A stretch of DNA of 64,000 nt. Source: Chryseobacterium indologenes. Lineage in GTDB: Bacteria > Bacteroidota > Bacteroidia > Flavobacteriales > Weeksellaceae. Both the position numbers and the translations under genes were made by a program. A model generated the notes under the pieces. It was not told the DNA's origin and searched no databases. It saw only the letters and a program-made list of their open reading frames with translations. Positions 25,977-36,407 of this stretch are shown in pieces. The stretch is taken from contig DJTE01000011.1 of assembly GCA_002439165.1 (NCBI GenBank), positions 174,348 to 238,347 of the forward strand. Reading direction: 5' to 3'. Numbering within the stretch: the stretch's first letter is position 1; every line of letters begins with the position of its first letter.

Positions 25977-28900
25977 ATGAAGAAACTCTTTACTTCTTTA
26001 ATACTTCTTCTGTGTTTGATAAACATCGGCTTTGTATCAGAGCTCTATGGTCAAACACCTGCGACATTGCCCTACAGCCAAGACTTTACGGCGGGTAATG
26101 ATTTCACATTTTTGAACGGTAGTCAGCCCAATAAATGGGTGCATGGCAACGTGGTCGGAAATCCCGGAAATTCCCTTTTCATTTCAAATGATAGTGGAGC
26201 GTCCAATACTTATGACAATGGTAATACAAGTGTTACCTTTGCTTACAGGGATATTACGATTCCGGCAGGATCCGTTATTGCCAACTTCTCGTTCGACTGG
26301 AAGGCCAACGGTGAATCTACCTATGATTTTTTAAGGGTATGGCTGGTTCCTACCACCTATACACTTAACCCGGGAACGAGAATCACTACGGGAACAGGAA
26401 GAACCCTGGTAAGCGGTAATCCGTTTAACTTACAGACTACCTGGCAGACGTACTCTACCAGCAACTTAAGTATCAATACTTTTGCCGGAGGTACCATGCG
26501 TCTTGTATTCGAATGGGTTAATGACGGTTCGCAGGGATCAAACCCTCCTGCATCTGTTGATAACATCTCATTCTCTGTGCCTTCATGTCTTTTCCCTATA
26601 TCATTGGCAGTTCCTACTGTAGGAGCCAATTCTGCAGGACTTTCATGGGCACCTCAGGGAGCAGCTCCGGCTAATGGCTATGAATATTATTATTCTACTA
26701 CCAATACACCTCCGGGAACAGGTACACCTGGTACTCCGGTTCCAGGGACTACGGCCAACCTTCCGGGACTGGCTAACGGTACCACCTATTACTGGTGGGT
26801 AAGAGCTGTTTGTTCCGGTACAGATAAAAGTGCCTGGGCAGCAGGTCCTTCATTCATGACCGGACAGATCGGACAGGGAAATCTTACAGGGGTATTGCCG
26901 GACTATTCATATTACGGATATAACTACTCCCAGCAGATTTACACCGCAGCGGAAGTAACTGCAGCGGGTACAAACAGCTATATTACAGCAATTAAATTCT
27001 ATGTAGCTACAACTTCATCTCCTCAGACCAACTACAACAACTGGGTAGTTTATATGGGGAATACTACACAAAATAACTTTGCAACTACCACAAGCTGGGT
27101 CCCTTTGGCAAACCTTAAACAGGTTTATACAGGAACTTTACCTACCATGACGGATGGAACCTGGGTTACCATACCTCTTACCAGCCCGTTTATTTGGGAT
27201 GGAACCAGTAATATTGTAATTGCAGTGGATGAAAACTCTCCAGGCTATACCGGATCTCCGGGAGCTACATGGGGAAATTATAATGCCGGAACCAACAGAG
27301 GTATTCTCTTCTATGAAGATGATACCAACCCGGATCCAGCTTCTCCGCCAACGGCAACCAGCAGATATTCCAATATCCCGAAACTGGTATTGGTAAGTGA
27401 GGCCCTTCAGACCTGTTCTGCTGCGCCACCTGCAAATATCGCCGTTACGGGTATTACACCTACTTCAGCTAACGTATCCTGGACACCTACGCTCGGAGCA
27501 ACATACGTTTTACAATACAGAGTGGCACCTAGCGGCGCATGGAATACAGTTCAGATCACTACACCTCTTACATCGAGCTGGCCTCTTACCGGACTGAACG
27601 AACAGACCCAGTACGAAGTGCAGATCGCTACAAAATGTAACGGAAACCAGGGAGCATTCTCAGCAGGAGTATTCTTCACAACACCTCCTATTACCTATTG
27701 TAGTGCAGCCTCTACAAGTAGTACCATTGATGGCTATATCAGTAAGGTTGTGGTAACTCCAACAGGAGGTATACCGGTAACAAGTAATTCAGAGTTCAGT
27801 AACTATACAGATTATACTACTGATCCTACAAGATTGATTACCTTATCAAGAGGATTGAACAATAATACTATTTCCATTACCAAAACATGGCCGGGTACCC
27901 AATATTCTTTTGGAACCGGAGTATGGATTGACTTTAACAGAAATGGTATATTTGAGCCTTCAGAAAAGATTCTGACTTCCGGAAGTAATACTACATCTCC
28001 GGTTACAGCTACCTTCTATGTGCCTACCGTAGCTCAGGGCGCTTACGGAGGTGCGCTTACTACCCGTATGCGTGTAGCATTAAGAGAAAGTGGTGCACCT
28101 GATGCGTGCGGTACATTCACATGGGGAGAAGTTGAAGATTATGCTGTAAAACTTGTTGATCAGCCGGCGTGTACCAATACACCGCCTAACGATATTACAA
28201 TAATGAATATTACGGCAAATACTGCTACCGTATATTGGACTGCCGCAGCTAATGCCACTTATTCGCTTAGATACAGATTAGCAGGAACAACAGCATGGAT
28301 TACGACGGTAAACCCTGTACCTGCTCCGGGAAATACGTATACAATTACCGGTTTATTGGAACAGACCAAATATGAAGTTCAGGTAGCTACAAAATGTGGT
28401 ACTGCAGCTCTTGGAGCATATTCTGCTTCAGTACAGTTTACAACAACACCGCTATCATACTGTGAAATGACAGGTACAGGAACTAACGACCACATTTCTA
28501 ATGTAACCGTTACCCCTGCTAACCCAGGTGCCCCGGTAATGAGTAATACATCGGTACAGACCAATTATATCAGCTATACAACACCGGAAACTCTCATCAC
28601 TCTTGATGCAGGTTCCATTGGTAATAAAATTTCTGTAGCTAAAGGATGGACGGCAGCAACCAACAGTGATGCGGTGACAGCCTGGATCGACTTCAACAGA
28701 AACGGACAGTTTGAAACCGGAGAACGTATCCTTATTTCACCGTCCAATACCAATACGCCTGTTACAGCAAACTTTGATGTTCCGGCTACTGCCTATACAG
28801 GACAGTACACTACAACAATGAGAGTAGTATTGAAGCGTGGAAGTGCACCTACTATCTGCCAGAATGCAGCTAACGGTGAAGTGGAAGATTATGCGGTACG

Positions 28901-30452
28901 AATCAGATCGTGTACAACGACCACTCCAAGCCAGCCTAATATTACCCCTACACACAACTCTGCAACAGTTAATTTTACAGGAGGGACAGTTACCTATCTT
29001 GTAAGATACAGAACTCAGGGACCACCTCCGGGACTGTGGACAGAAGTATATGCTTCAGCAGTTCTGAATAACATACCTCTTGTAATTACAGGATTGGCAA
29101 ACGCTACAACTTATGAAATTCAGGTTGCTGCAGTTTGTGGTGGTGTTACCGGAAGCTTTACACCAATCAAGACATTTACCACAAGATGTGATCCTACTCC
29201 TCCGAATGTTATTGTAAGTAATATTACCACTAATTCTGCACTTATTACATGGGCACCGGTAGTGGCAAGTTCAACTTACGTTTTCGAATGGAGAAAAGTT
29301 GGAGATCCAACATGGAACCAGATTACAGGTATTGTACCTCCTACCAATACTTACCAGTTGAATGGTCTGGATCCTTATACTACTTATGAAGTAAGAGTGG
29401 CCAACAAATGTAACGGAGAAACAGGAATCAATCCATACTCTAATCCGAAAGTATTTACAACGGAAAGAATCTGTGAACTGCCTCCTCCGGGCTTAACGAT
29501 CACACAGCTTACGCCTACAACTGCTGAAGTAGTATGGGAAGGATTCCCTGGAGCAACCTATATGCTGAGATACAGAAAAGTGGGAATTCCGAGCTGGACA
29601 ACAGTTTCTACAATAGATCCTACTTATACCATTACAGGATTAACTGAACTTACAAGATATGAAATGCAGGTAGTGAATATTTGCAGCGGTACCCCTGGAA
29701 CCTATACCCCTCCATATTATTTCACAACACCAACAGTGATCTACTGCCAGATGGGAGCAGAAAACTTCGGAGGAGAGCATATTTCTAAAGTGACGGTAAA
29801 ACCTAACGGAAGACCTGAAATGAAAAACGAATCCGGAGCGTCAAGCTACACAGACTATACCGGAGTTCCGGGAGCATTCATTGAACTTGTTCAGGGATCC
29901 ACAGGAAATGAGATCAGCATCGAGAAAAAATGGACAGGTACCAACCATGATGAAGGAATCGCCGTATGGATCGATTTCAACAGAAACGGATACTTTGATA
30001 TCAATGAAAGAGTATTTACTTCACCACCGAATACAGACAGTCCTGTATCAGGAACATTCAGTGTTCCGGCCGATGCATTCGTAAGTACATCTGCTCATAA
30101 ATACGTAGTGATGAGAGTGGCCATGTCGAGAGACGGTATTCCTGTAAACTGCGTGAACATGAAGAACGGGGAAGTGGAAGATTATTCGGTAAGAATTGCC
30201 AAGCAGGGTGTTCCGAATTCACTGAACCAGGATGATATCATGATCTACCCGAACCCTGTAAGCTCAGTATTGTATGTGAAAAATATCAGCAAAAAAGCAA
30301 AATATAAGATCTACAATGCTGCCGGTCAGGTGATCGTTGAAGGTATTCTGCTGAACAACCAGATCAATGTAAGCAGACTGATCAACGGAGTGTATGTAAT
30401 AGATATCGATGATAACGGTAAAACCGTACAAAAGAAATTTATCAAAGAATAA
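25977..30452 (+). CDS. T9SS-exported multidomain surface protein (jelly-roll, Fn3 and GEVED repeats)
   Basis: This 1491-aa secreted protein has a signal peptide (MKKLFTSLILLLCLINIGFV). An N-terminal jelly-roll or cleaved-adhesin-like domain (about 28-205) comes first. Fibronectin type III repeats follow, each with a pattern such as NVSWTPTLGATYVLQYR and YEVQIATKCNG. Three GEVED domains lie near residues 590-726, 836-976 and 1264-1408, each with the acidic WIDFNRNG loop (calcium-type) and GEVEDY. The last ~70 aa (MIYPNPVSSVLYVKN to the end) are a type A T9SS sorting domain, which directs export and cell-surface attachment. It is probably an adhesin; no catalytic motif is seen. Its C-terminal ~330 aa are almost identical to those of the next gene. 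Confidence 0.9.
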   Translation: MKKLFTSLILLLCLINIGFVSELYGQTPATLPYSQDFTAGNDFTFLNGSQPNKWVHGNVVGNPGNSLFISNDSGASNTYDNGNTSVTFAYRDITIPAGSVIANFSFDWKANGESTYDFLRVWLVPTTYTLNPGTRITTGTGRTLVSGNPFNLQTTWQTYSTSNLSINTFAGGTMRLVFEWVNDGSQGSNPPASVDNISFSVPSCLFPISLAVPTVGANSAGLSWAPQGAAPANGYEYYYSTTNTPPGTGTPGTPVPGTTANLPGLANGTTYYWWVRAVCSGTDKSAWAAGPSFMTGQIGQGNLTGVLPDYSYYGYNYSQQIYTAAEVTAAGTNSYITAIKFYVATTSSPQTNYNNWVVYMGNTTQNNFATTTSWVPLANLKQVYTGTLPTMTDGTWVTIPLTSPFIWDGTSNIVIAVDENSPGYTGSPGATWGNYNAGTNRGILFYEDDTNPDPASPPTATSRYSNIPKLVLVSEALQTCSAAPPANIAVTGITPTSANVSWTPTLGATYVLQYRVAPSGAWNTVQITTPLTSSWPLTGLNEQTQYEVQIATKCNGNQGAFSAGVFFTTPPITYCSAASTSSTIDGYISKVVVTPTGGIPVTSNSEFSNYTDYTTDPTRLITLSRGLNNNTISITKTWPGTQYSFGTGVWIDFNRNGIFEPSEKILTSGSNTTSPVTATFYVPTVAQGAYGGALTTRMRVALRESGAPDACGTFTWGEVEDYAVKLVDQPACTNTPPNDITIMNITANTATVYWTAAANATYSLRYRLAGTTAWITTVNPVPAPGNTYTITGLLEQTKYEVQVATKCGTAALGAYSASVQFTTTPLSYCEMTGTGTNDHISNVTVTPANPGAPVMSNTSVQTNYISYTTPETLITLDAGSIGNKISVAKGWTAATNSDAVTAWIDFNRNGQFETGERILISPSNTNTPVTANFDVPATAYTGQYTTTMRVVLKRGSAPTICQNAANGEVEDYAVRIRSCTTTTPSQPNITPTHNSATVNFTGGTVTYLVRYRTQGPPPGLWTEVYASAVLNNIPLVITGLANATTYEIQVAAVCGGVTGSFTPIKTFTTRCDPTPPNVIVSNITTNSALITWAPVVASSTYVFEWRKVGDPTWNQITGIVPPTNTYQLNGLDPYTTYEVRVANKCNGETGINPYSNPKVFTTERICELPPPGLTITQLTPTTAEVVWEGFPGATYMLRYRKVGIPSWTTVSTIDPTYTITGLTELTRYEMQVVNICSGTPGTYTPPYYFTTPTVIYCQMGAENFGGEHISKVTVKPNGRPEMKNESGASSYTDYTGVPGAFIELVQGSTGNEISIEKKWTGTNHDEGIAVWIDFNRNGYFDINERVFTSPPNTDSPVSGTFSVPADAFVSTSAHKYVVMRVAMSRDGIPVNCVNMKNGEVEDYSVRIAKQGVPNSLNQDDIMIYPNPVSSVLYVKNISKKAKYKIYNAAGQVIVEGILLNNQINVSRLINGVYVIDIDDNGKTVQKKFIKE
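29463..30449 (+). repeat. ~990-bp near-identical direct repeat, copy 1 (3' end of first surface-protein gene)
   Basis: It aligns without gaps to 34689-35675 (offset 5226). The encoded ~330 residues (last Fn3, last GEVED, T9SS tail) differ at only about a dozen positions by eye. Confidence 0.9.
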
Positions 30453-30473
30453 TCAATGAATTTCAAATAAAAT

Positions 30474-30500
30474 GAGCCCTCAGTAATGAGGGCTTTTTTT
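30474..30500 (+). terminator. Intrinsic terminator
   Basis: AGCCCTCA pairs with TGAGGGCT around GTAA and is followed by a T-run. It ends the first surface-protein transcript. Confidence 0.85.
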
Positions 30501-30639
30501 ATTGTTCTGAGGGGAGCTGAATGCTTTTATCTTATGTCTTTTTTATGTTTAAAATATTTATGAAAAACAGATGTGTAAGTTTATTTTATTAATGAATAGT
30601 TATTTTTATTATGATTTTATCATTAATTTGATTGTTTTG

Positions 30640-30671
30640 TTGATTTTGTGTAAAAAAAATAATTAGATTTG
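30640..30671 (+). promoter_or_regulatory. Promoter of the second T9SS surface-protein gene
   Basis: TTG (30640-30642) is followed after 21 bp by TAGATTTG (30664-30671), a good match to the flavobacterial consensus. The start codon is 30 bp further on. The sequence around the -7 box is nearly the same as at 25942. Confidence 0.65.
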
Positions 30672-30701
30672 TGTGATTAATACAAAATAATTAGAAAAAT
30701 T

Positions 30702-33700
30702 ATGAAGAAAATTTTTATTTCTTTCTTTTTTCTTTGTTTGTTTGCAGTAATCAAGGCACAATGGAGCCCTGCATCATCCAGTGGAGAAAGAGTTAAAGAC
30801 GGTTCTGGTCTCCGGGACTATTATTCTTTGGATATTTCATTGCTGAAATCACAGCTTTCAAAAGCTCAGGAGACTGGGAAAAATGCGAAACCTGTTGAAG
30901 TTTCTCTGCCGGTCCTCGGAGGGAAAATTGAAAAATTTGCGGTTTACAGTTTTCCGGTCGTGGTGAAAGAGCTTGCCGACCAGTATCAGCTGGGCTCATA
31001 TGTCGGAATAGGAATAGATGATCCTTCAAAGCATCTGAGATTCAGTTTGTCTCCCAATGATTTTCAGGCAATGATCATCAAAAACGGAGACTATCAGTTT
31101 ATAGATCCGGCCAATCCGGCAAAAACACTGTATAGTGTTCATTCCAAAACGAATAAAAGTAAAGACGGATTTCTATGTTCGGCAGAAGAAAGCGAAAGTG
31201 CCAGACAGGACATGCAGAAACTTTATCAGCTGGGTAAATCTTTTACCAACCAGTCTGGGGATTTTTCGAAAAATTCTGATAAAAAGTACAGAACTTTAAG
31301 AATTGTGGTTTCCACATGCGGAGAATATACTCAATATCATGGTGGTACTGTTGCAGGAGCTTTATCAGCAATTAATGCTACACTGACAAGGATTAACGGA
31401 GTGTACGAAAAAGATTTTGCGCTTCATTTAAATCTTCAGAACTATCCTTCTATTATTTATACCAATGCGGCTTCAGATCCTTACTCTCCTTTAACGGCAG
31501 CAGGAAATGCTAATGGAGATTTGTGGAATAATGAGGTTCAGAATGTATTAACAGCCAATGTGGGCAACAGCAATTATGATATAGGACATCTTTTTGCTCC
31601 GCCGGGAGCCGGAGGTAATGCAGGATGTCTCGGATGTATCTGCCGGGATAATGTTCAGCCGGCTGCCAATGATAAAGGTTCGGGCTGGACCTCACCGGGA
31701 AACGGTAATCCGGTTGGAGATAATTTTGATATCGATTATGTGGCTCACGAAATTGGGCACCAGTTAGGGGGAGTTCACAGTTTCTCTTATAGTGCGCCCC
31801 AGCTTGGTTCCTCAACAAGTGTTGAACCCGGATCTGGTTCGAGTATCATGGGATATGCAGGTATTACAGGGCCTACAACAGATGTGCAGGCTCACTCGGA
31901 TCCCTATTTTAATGTGACCAATATTACCCAGATTCAGGCCAACCTGATCAGTAAAACATGTGATGTGGAAACACCAATTACCAATAATCCACCTGTAATA
32001 GCGGCACTCCCTACATACAATATCCCTAAAGGAACAGCATTTGTTCTTACAGCTTCAGCAACAGACGCTGAAAATGATCCCATGACTTTTAATTGGGAAG
32101 AAGTTGATATTGCCACTGAAGTCATTAATAATGCAAATTTAGGAAACACAGCATCAGGTCCGTCTTTCAGATCTGTTGCTCCGTCTGCAAGTCCGGTCCG
32201 GTATTTTCCAAGACTCTCTTCGGTACTGAGCGGTGTTCTGAATAACTCCAATAATCTTTGGGAAGCTGTATCCACAGTAGCCAGAACCACTAAATTTACT
32301 GTTACAGCAAGGGATAACCACCCGAATCCACAGCAACAGCAGACCCAATCGGCTACCCAAACCATTATTGTAGGAAATAACGGGCCATTCAAAGTAAATC
32401 CCGCAACAATTTACAACAACGGTCCCACAAATGTTAGCTGGGATGTTGTGGGAACCAATGCTGCACCTTATAATGCTCCGAATGTAAAAGTTGACTTTAC
32501 AACAGATAATGGAACGACCTGGCATTTAGTAACAGCCTCAACTCCTAATGACGGAACTGAAGCGCTCGATTTTACTCCATTTCCGCTCACGATAGGTGGT
32601 ACAGCAAAAATAAGGGTAAGTGCAGTGAATAATGTATTCTATGCCATCGGTAATGCTCCCATAAGTACCCTGCCGATATGTACGCCAACTGCTCCGGGAG
32701 GAATTCAGGTAACCGCCGTTACCCAGGCACAGGCTACCATTACGTGGAACGCATCATTCGGGGCTACTTATATTTTTCAGTACCGCGTTGCAGGAACCAC
32801 AGCATGGACCAATGCCAATCCTCAGCCTACCACCAATACCATTATTCTGAACGGTCTCACCGCCGGAACACACTATGAGTTCCAGATTGCCAATGTCTGC
32901 TCAGGAGTAACAGGAAACTTTTCACCGGTCAATGTCTTTATGACCCCGTATTGTGCCGGAACATCAACCAATACAGATAACGGATATATTTCAAACGTTA
33001 CAGTTGAGGCTGCCAGTTCTTATACGATGAGTAATAACTCAGGAGCAGCCAATTATACCGATTATTCATCTGATGCCACAAAGCTTATTACATTGGTACG
33101 GGGATCGGCCAATAACACTGTTTCAATCTCTAAATTCTGGACAGGTGCCACATCAAGCAAAGCTGTAAGTGTGTGGATTGATTTTAATAAAAACGGAATT
33201 TTTGATACCACCGAAAGAATCCTGAACGGAGCTAATAACACCACTACCCCGGTTACGGCAACATTCCCTGTACCGGCAACGGCTTATAACGGCCCTTATC
33301 CTACACGTATGCGTGTTGTACTGAGAAACACGGCAAATCCGGCAGCATGTGCCAGCTTCAGTGACGGAGAAGTAGAGGACTATGCGGTGAAATTAATTGA
33401 TCAGCCGGCATGTACGAATGCTCCGCCGGCCAATATAACGGTAACCAACATGACGCCTACTACTGCCAATGTTTCCTGGACAGCAGCAGTGGGTGCCAAC
33501 TATGTATTGAGATACAGAAAAACAGGACCCACAGCCTGGATTACAATAGATCCTGTTCCTGCTCCGGTAAATAACTATACAATCACCGGTTTAACCGAAC
33601 AAACCCAATATGAAGTACAGGTAGCTACCAAATGTGGAACCACTCAGAGCGGATTCTCTCCATCTACCCAGTTTACAACACCTACATTGGCGTACTGCCC

Positions 33701-35681
33701 AATGACAGGTACCGGAACAAATGATCATATCTCCAATGTGACCGTTACTTCCATAAATCCGGCTATCCCGGTAATGAATAATACCTCAGTGCAGACCAAT
33801 TATATCAGCTATACATCACCTGCTACTCTTGTCACCCTGGAAATAGGGTCTACCGGTAATACAATCTCTGTGGCGAAAGGGTGGACAGGAGTCACCAATA
33901 GCGATGCAGTATCTGCGTGGATAGACTTTAACAGAAACGGAATATTTGAAACATCAGAGCGGATTCTGAACTCTGCTTCAAGTACCACTACTCCGGTAAA
34001 TGCTACTTTTGCTGTTCCGGCAGGAGCGTATTCAGGAACACTGAATACCACCATGAGGGTTGTTTTACAACGCTCATCTGCCCCAACCCTCTGCCAGAAT
34101 GCAATAAACGGAGAAGTGGAAGACTATGTCGTAAAACTAAAGCCTTGCAGTACAGCGGTACCGGGAAATCCTGCCTTTACCACTGTCACTCATAATTCAG
34201 TGGAGATTAACTGGACAGCAGCGACCAATAATTTTACTTATGTACTGCAATACAGGGTACAGGGTACCACTGTTTGGACGAGTGTATATGTTACCGCATT
34301 ACCTTATACCTTAAACGGTCTGATTCCTTTCACCACTTATGAAGTACAGGTTGCGGCCAATTGTGGAACATCTACGGGAACGTTTACTCCAATAGCTACT
34401 TTTACCACAACATGTGATCCCACTCCTCCTACTGTGACTGTTACCAATATTACTTCCAGCTCCGCACTGATTACCTGGGCACCCCTTGCAATAGGATCTA
34501 CCTATACTTTGGAATGGAGAAAAGTAGGTACGGCAACATGGACACCAGTCGCCAATATTGCACCTCCTGTGAATTCTTATGCATTAAATGGTCTGGATCC
34601 TTACACCAGGTATGAAGTAAGAGTCGCCAATAAATGCAGTGGATCAACTACTCTTAACCCTTACTCTAATCCAGCTGTATTTATAACAGAAAGAATCTGT
34701 GAACTACCTCCTCCGGGCTTAACGATCACGCAGCTTACGCCTACAACTGCTGAAGTCGTATGGGAAGGATTTCCTGGAGCAACCTATTTGCTGAGATACA
34801 GAAAAGTGGGTATTCCGAGCTGGACAACAGTTTCTACAATAAATCCTACTTACACAATTACAGGATTAACTGAACTTACAAGATATGAAATGCAGGTAGT
34901 GAATATATGCAGCGGTACCCCTGGAACCTATACCCCTCCATATTATTTCACAACACCAACAGTGATCTACTGCCAGATGGGAGCCGAAAACTTCTCAGGA
35001 GAACATATTTCTAAAGTGACGGTAAAGCCTAACGGAAGACCTGAAATGAAAAACGAATCCGGAGCGTCAAGCTACACAGACTATACCGGAGTTCCGGGAG
35101 CATTTATTGAACTTGTTCAGGGATCCACAGGAAATGAGATCAGCATCGAGAAAAAATGGACAGGTACCAACCACGATGAAGGGATCGCCGTATGGATCGA
35201 TTTCAACAGAAACGGATACTTCGATCCGAATGAAAGAGTGTTCACTTCACCACCGAATACAGACAGCCCTGTATCAGGAACATTCAGTGTTCCGGCTGAT
35301 GCATTCGTAAGTACATCTGTTCATAAATACGTAGTGATGAGAGTGGCCATGTCAAGAGACGGTATTCCTGTAAACTGCGTGAATATGAAGAACGGGGAAG
35401 TGGAAGATTATTCGGTAAGAATTGCCAAGCAGGGTGTTCCGAATTCACTGAACCAGGATGATATCATGATCTATCCAAACCCTGTAAGCTCAGTATTGTA
35501 TGTGAAAAATATCAGCAAAAAAGCAAAATATAAGATCTACAATGCTGCCGGGCAGCTTATCGTTGAAGGTATTCTGTTGAACAACCAGATCAATGTAAGC
35601 AGACTGATCAGCGGGGCTTATGTGATTGCTATCGAGGACGGAGATAAATCTGTTCAGAAGAAATTTATTAAAGAACAATAA
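30702..35681 (+). CDS. T9SS-exported reprolysin-like metalloprotease with Fn3 and GEVED repeats
   Basis: This 1659-aa protein has a signal peptide (MKKIFISFFFLCLFAVIKAQ), a propeptide-like region (about 20-190) and a metzincin (M12B reprolysin-like) domain. The zinc motif HEIGHQLGGVH is at residues 349-359, with a Met-turn SIMGYAG near 385. A beta-sandwich region (about 430-650), Fn3 repeats and three GEVED domains (about 762-896, 1009-1143, 1433-1575) follow. The last ~70 aa are a type A T9SS sorting tail. The zinc site is intact, so it is expected to be an active secreted or surface protease. It lies 249 bp after the related non-catalytic surface protein and shares its 3' end almost exactly, implying duplication or gene conversion. 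Confidence 0.92.
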   Translation: MKKIFISFFFLCLFAVIKAQWSPASSSGERVKDGSGLRDYYSLDISLLKSQLSKAQETGKNAKPVEVSLPVLGGKIEKFAVYSFPVVVKELADQYQLGSYVGIGIDDPSKHLRFSLSPNDFQAMIIKNGDYQFIDPANPAKTLYSVHSKTNKSKDGFLCSAEESESARQDMQKLYQLGKSFTNQSGDFSKNSDKKYRTLRIVVSTCGEYTQYHGGTVAGALSAINATLTRINGVYEKDFALHLNLQNYPSIIYTNAASDPYSPLTAAGNANGDLWNNEVQNVLTANVGNSNYDIGHLFAPPGAGGNAGCLGCICRDNVQPAANDKGSGWTSPGNGNPVGDNFDIDYVAHEIGHQLGGVHSFSYSAPQLGSSTSVEPGSGSSIMGYAGITGPTTDVQAHSDPYFNVTNITQIQANLISKTCDVETPITNNPPVIAALPTYNIPKGTAFVLTASATDAENDPMTFNWEEVDIATEVINNANLGNTASGPSFRSVAPSASPVRYFPRLSSVLSGVLNNSNNLWEAVSTVARTTKFTVTARDNHPNPQQQQTQSATQTIIVGNNGPFKVNPATIYNNGPTNVSWDVVGTNAAPYNAPNVKVDFTTDNGTTWHLVTASTPNDGTEALDFTPFPLTIGGTAKIRVSAVNNVFYAIGNAPISTLPICTPTAPGGIQVTAVTQAQATITWNASFGATYIFQYRVAGTTAWTNANPQPTTNTIILNGLTAGTHYEFQIANVCSGVTGNFSPVNVFMTPYCAGTSTNTDNGYISNVTVEAASSYTMSNNSGAANYTDYSSDATKLITLVRGSANNTVSISKFWTGATSSKAVSVWIDFNKNGIFDTTERILNGANNTTTPVTATFPVPATAYNGPYPTRMRVVLRNTANPAACASFSDGEVEDYAVKLIDQPACTNAPPANITVTNMTPTTANVSWTAAVGANYVLRYRKTGPTAWITIDPVPAPVNNYTITGLTEQTQYEVQVATKCGTTQSGFSPSTQFTTPTLAYCPMTGTGTNDHISNVTVTSINPAIPVMNNTSVQTNYISYTSPATLVTLEIGSTGNTISVAKGWTGVTNSDAVSAWIDFNRNGIFETSERILNSASSTTTPVNATFAVPAGAYSGTLNTTMRVVLQRSSAPTLCQNAINGEVEDYVVKLKPCSTAVPGNPAFTTVTHNSVEINWTAATNNFTYVLQYRVQGTTVWTSVYVTALPYTLNGLIPFTTYEVQVAANCGTSTGTFTPIATFTTTCDPTPPTVTVTNITSSSALITWAPLAIGSTYTLEWRKVGTATWTPVANIAPPVNSYALNGLDPYTRYEVRVANKCSGSTTLNPYSNPAVFITERICELPPPGLTITQLTPTTAEVVWEGFPGATYLLRYRKVGIPSWTTVSTINPTYTITGLTELTRYEMQVVNICSGTPGTYTPPYYFTTPTVIYCQMGAENFSGEHISKVTVKPNGRPEMKNESGASSYTDYTGVPGAFIELVQGSTGNEISIEKKWTGTNHDEGIAVWIDFNRNGYFDPNERVFTSPPNTDSPVSGTFSVPADAFVSTSVHKYVVMRVAMSRDGIPVNCVNMKNGEVEDYSVRIAKQGVPNSLNQDDIMIYPNPVSSVLYVKNISKKAKYKIYNAAGQLIVEGILLNNQINVSRLISGAYVIAIEDGDKSVQKKFIKEQ
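34689..35675 (+). repeat. ~990-bp near-identical direct repeat, copy 2 (3' end of metalloprotease gene)
   Basis: It is the partner of 29463-30449. Identity drops abruptly to diverged-paralogue level just upstream (around 34680), the pattern expected from gene conversion or a recent tail exchange. Confidence 0.9.
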
Positions 35682-35698
35682 CAGGATAAGTTTAAATA

Positions 35699-35732
35699 AA
35701 ATAAGCTCTCAGAAATGAGAGCTTATTTTTTA
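35699..35732. terminator. Intrinsic terminator between convergent genes
   Basis: AAATAAGCTCTCA pairs with TGAGAGCTTATTT around GAAA and is followed by a T-run. The A-rich left arm would also give a T-run for the convergent coaE transcript. Confidence 0.85.
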
Positions 35733-35768
35733 TATTTCAATCCCGTGAAAAAAGTAACAGGATCTTGT

Positions 35769-36398
35769 TTATTCAATTGTAAAAATGATCCGTTCGGTCT
35801 GTTCTCTTAAATCTTCCAGATTGGTATTGTTGTAAATAATACAGTCTGCAAGCCTTATCTTATCTTTTTCAGGCATCTGTTTCTCCATAACAGTCTCTAC
35901 TTCACGGTAGGTTTTGCCATCACGGTCCATCACTCTTTTGATTCTGATGTTATCTTCGGCGGTTACCAGAAGAGATTTATAGCACTGTCTGTTGAGTTTT
36001 AATTCAAACAATAAAGCAGTTTCCTTAAAAACCAGATATTTCGTCTGCTTTTTTACCCAGTCTTCAAAATCAATCCTTACAGCAGGATGAATAATCTCAT
36101 TCAGCTGGTGGAGGAGATCTTTATTATTAAAAACCTTTCCGGCTACAAATTTCCTGTTATAAAGACCATTCTCATCATAAGCATCTGTTCCCAGCAGTTC
36201 TTTGATCTTTACTTTTAAGTTTTCATCATCATTGACGATGCTTTTGGCTCTGTCATCTGAATAATAGACGGGAAATCCCAACTCTTCGATAAAACGGGCA
36301 ACCGTCGTTTTTCCGGATCCTATTCCTCCGGTCAGCCCGATGATCTTGGGTGATGGTTCCGGTTCCGTTTTCTGCGTTTCTGAACGTAATTCTTCCAT
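35769..36398 (-). CDS. coaE: Dephospho-CoA kinase
   Basis: This 209-aa P-loop kinase phosphorylates the 3'-OH of dephospho-CoA, the last step of coenzyme A synthesis. It has Walker A GLTGGIGSGKTTVA near residues 22-35 and the family signature FPVYYSDDRAK, whose Asp is catalytic. Lid arginines are in RIKRVMDRDGKT. About 18 N-terminal residues (Glu/Pro-rich) precede the core. It begins 9 bp after the MBL hydrolase gene and is last in a leftward series ruvB-paiB-MBL-coaE. Confidence 0.93.
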   Translation of the reverse strand: MEELRSETQKTEPEPSPKIIGLTGGIGSGKTTVARFIEELGFPVYYSDDRAKSIVNDDENLKVKIKELLGTDAYDENGLYNRKFVAGKVFNNKDLLHQLNEIIHPAVRIDFEDWVKKQTKYLVFKETALLFELKLNRQCYKSLLVTAEDNIRIKRVMDRDGKTYREVETVMEKQMPEKDKIRLADCIIYNNTNLEDLREQTERIIFTIE

Positions 36399-36407
36399 GA
36401 TTAAAAA

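Noticed and set aside
26600..29460. Repeated DNA in the surface-protein genes as a mobile or CRISPR repeat
   Set aside because: The similarity follows Fn3 and GEVED protein modules and is coding throughout.
31934..32392. 152-aa minus-strand frame inside the metalloprotease gene
   Set aside because: Shadow of the real coding strand; the plus-strand frame has clear domains.
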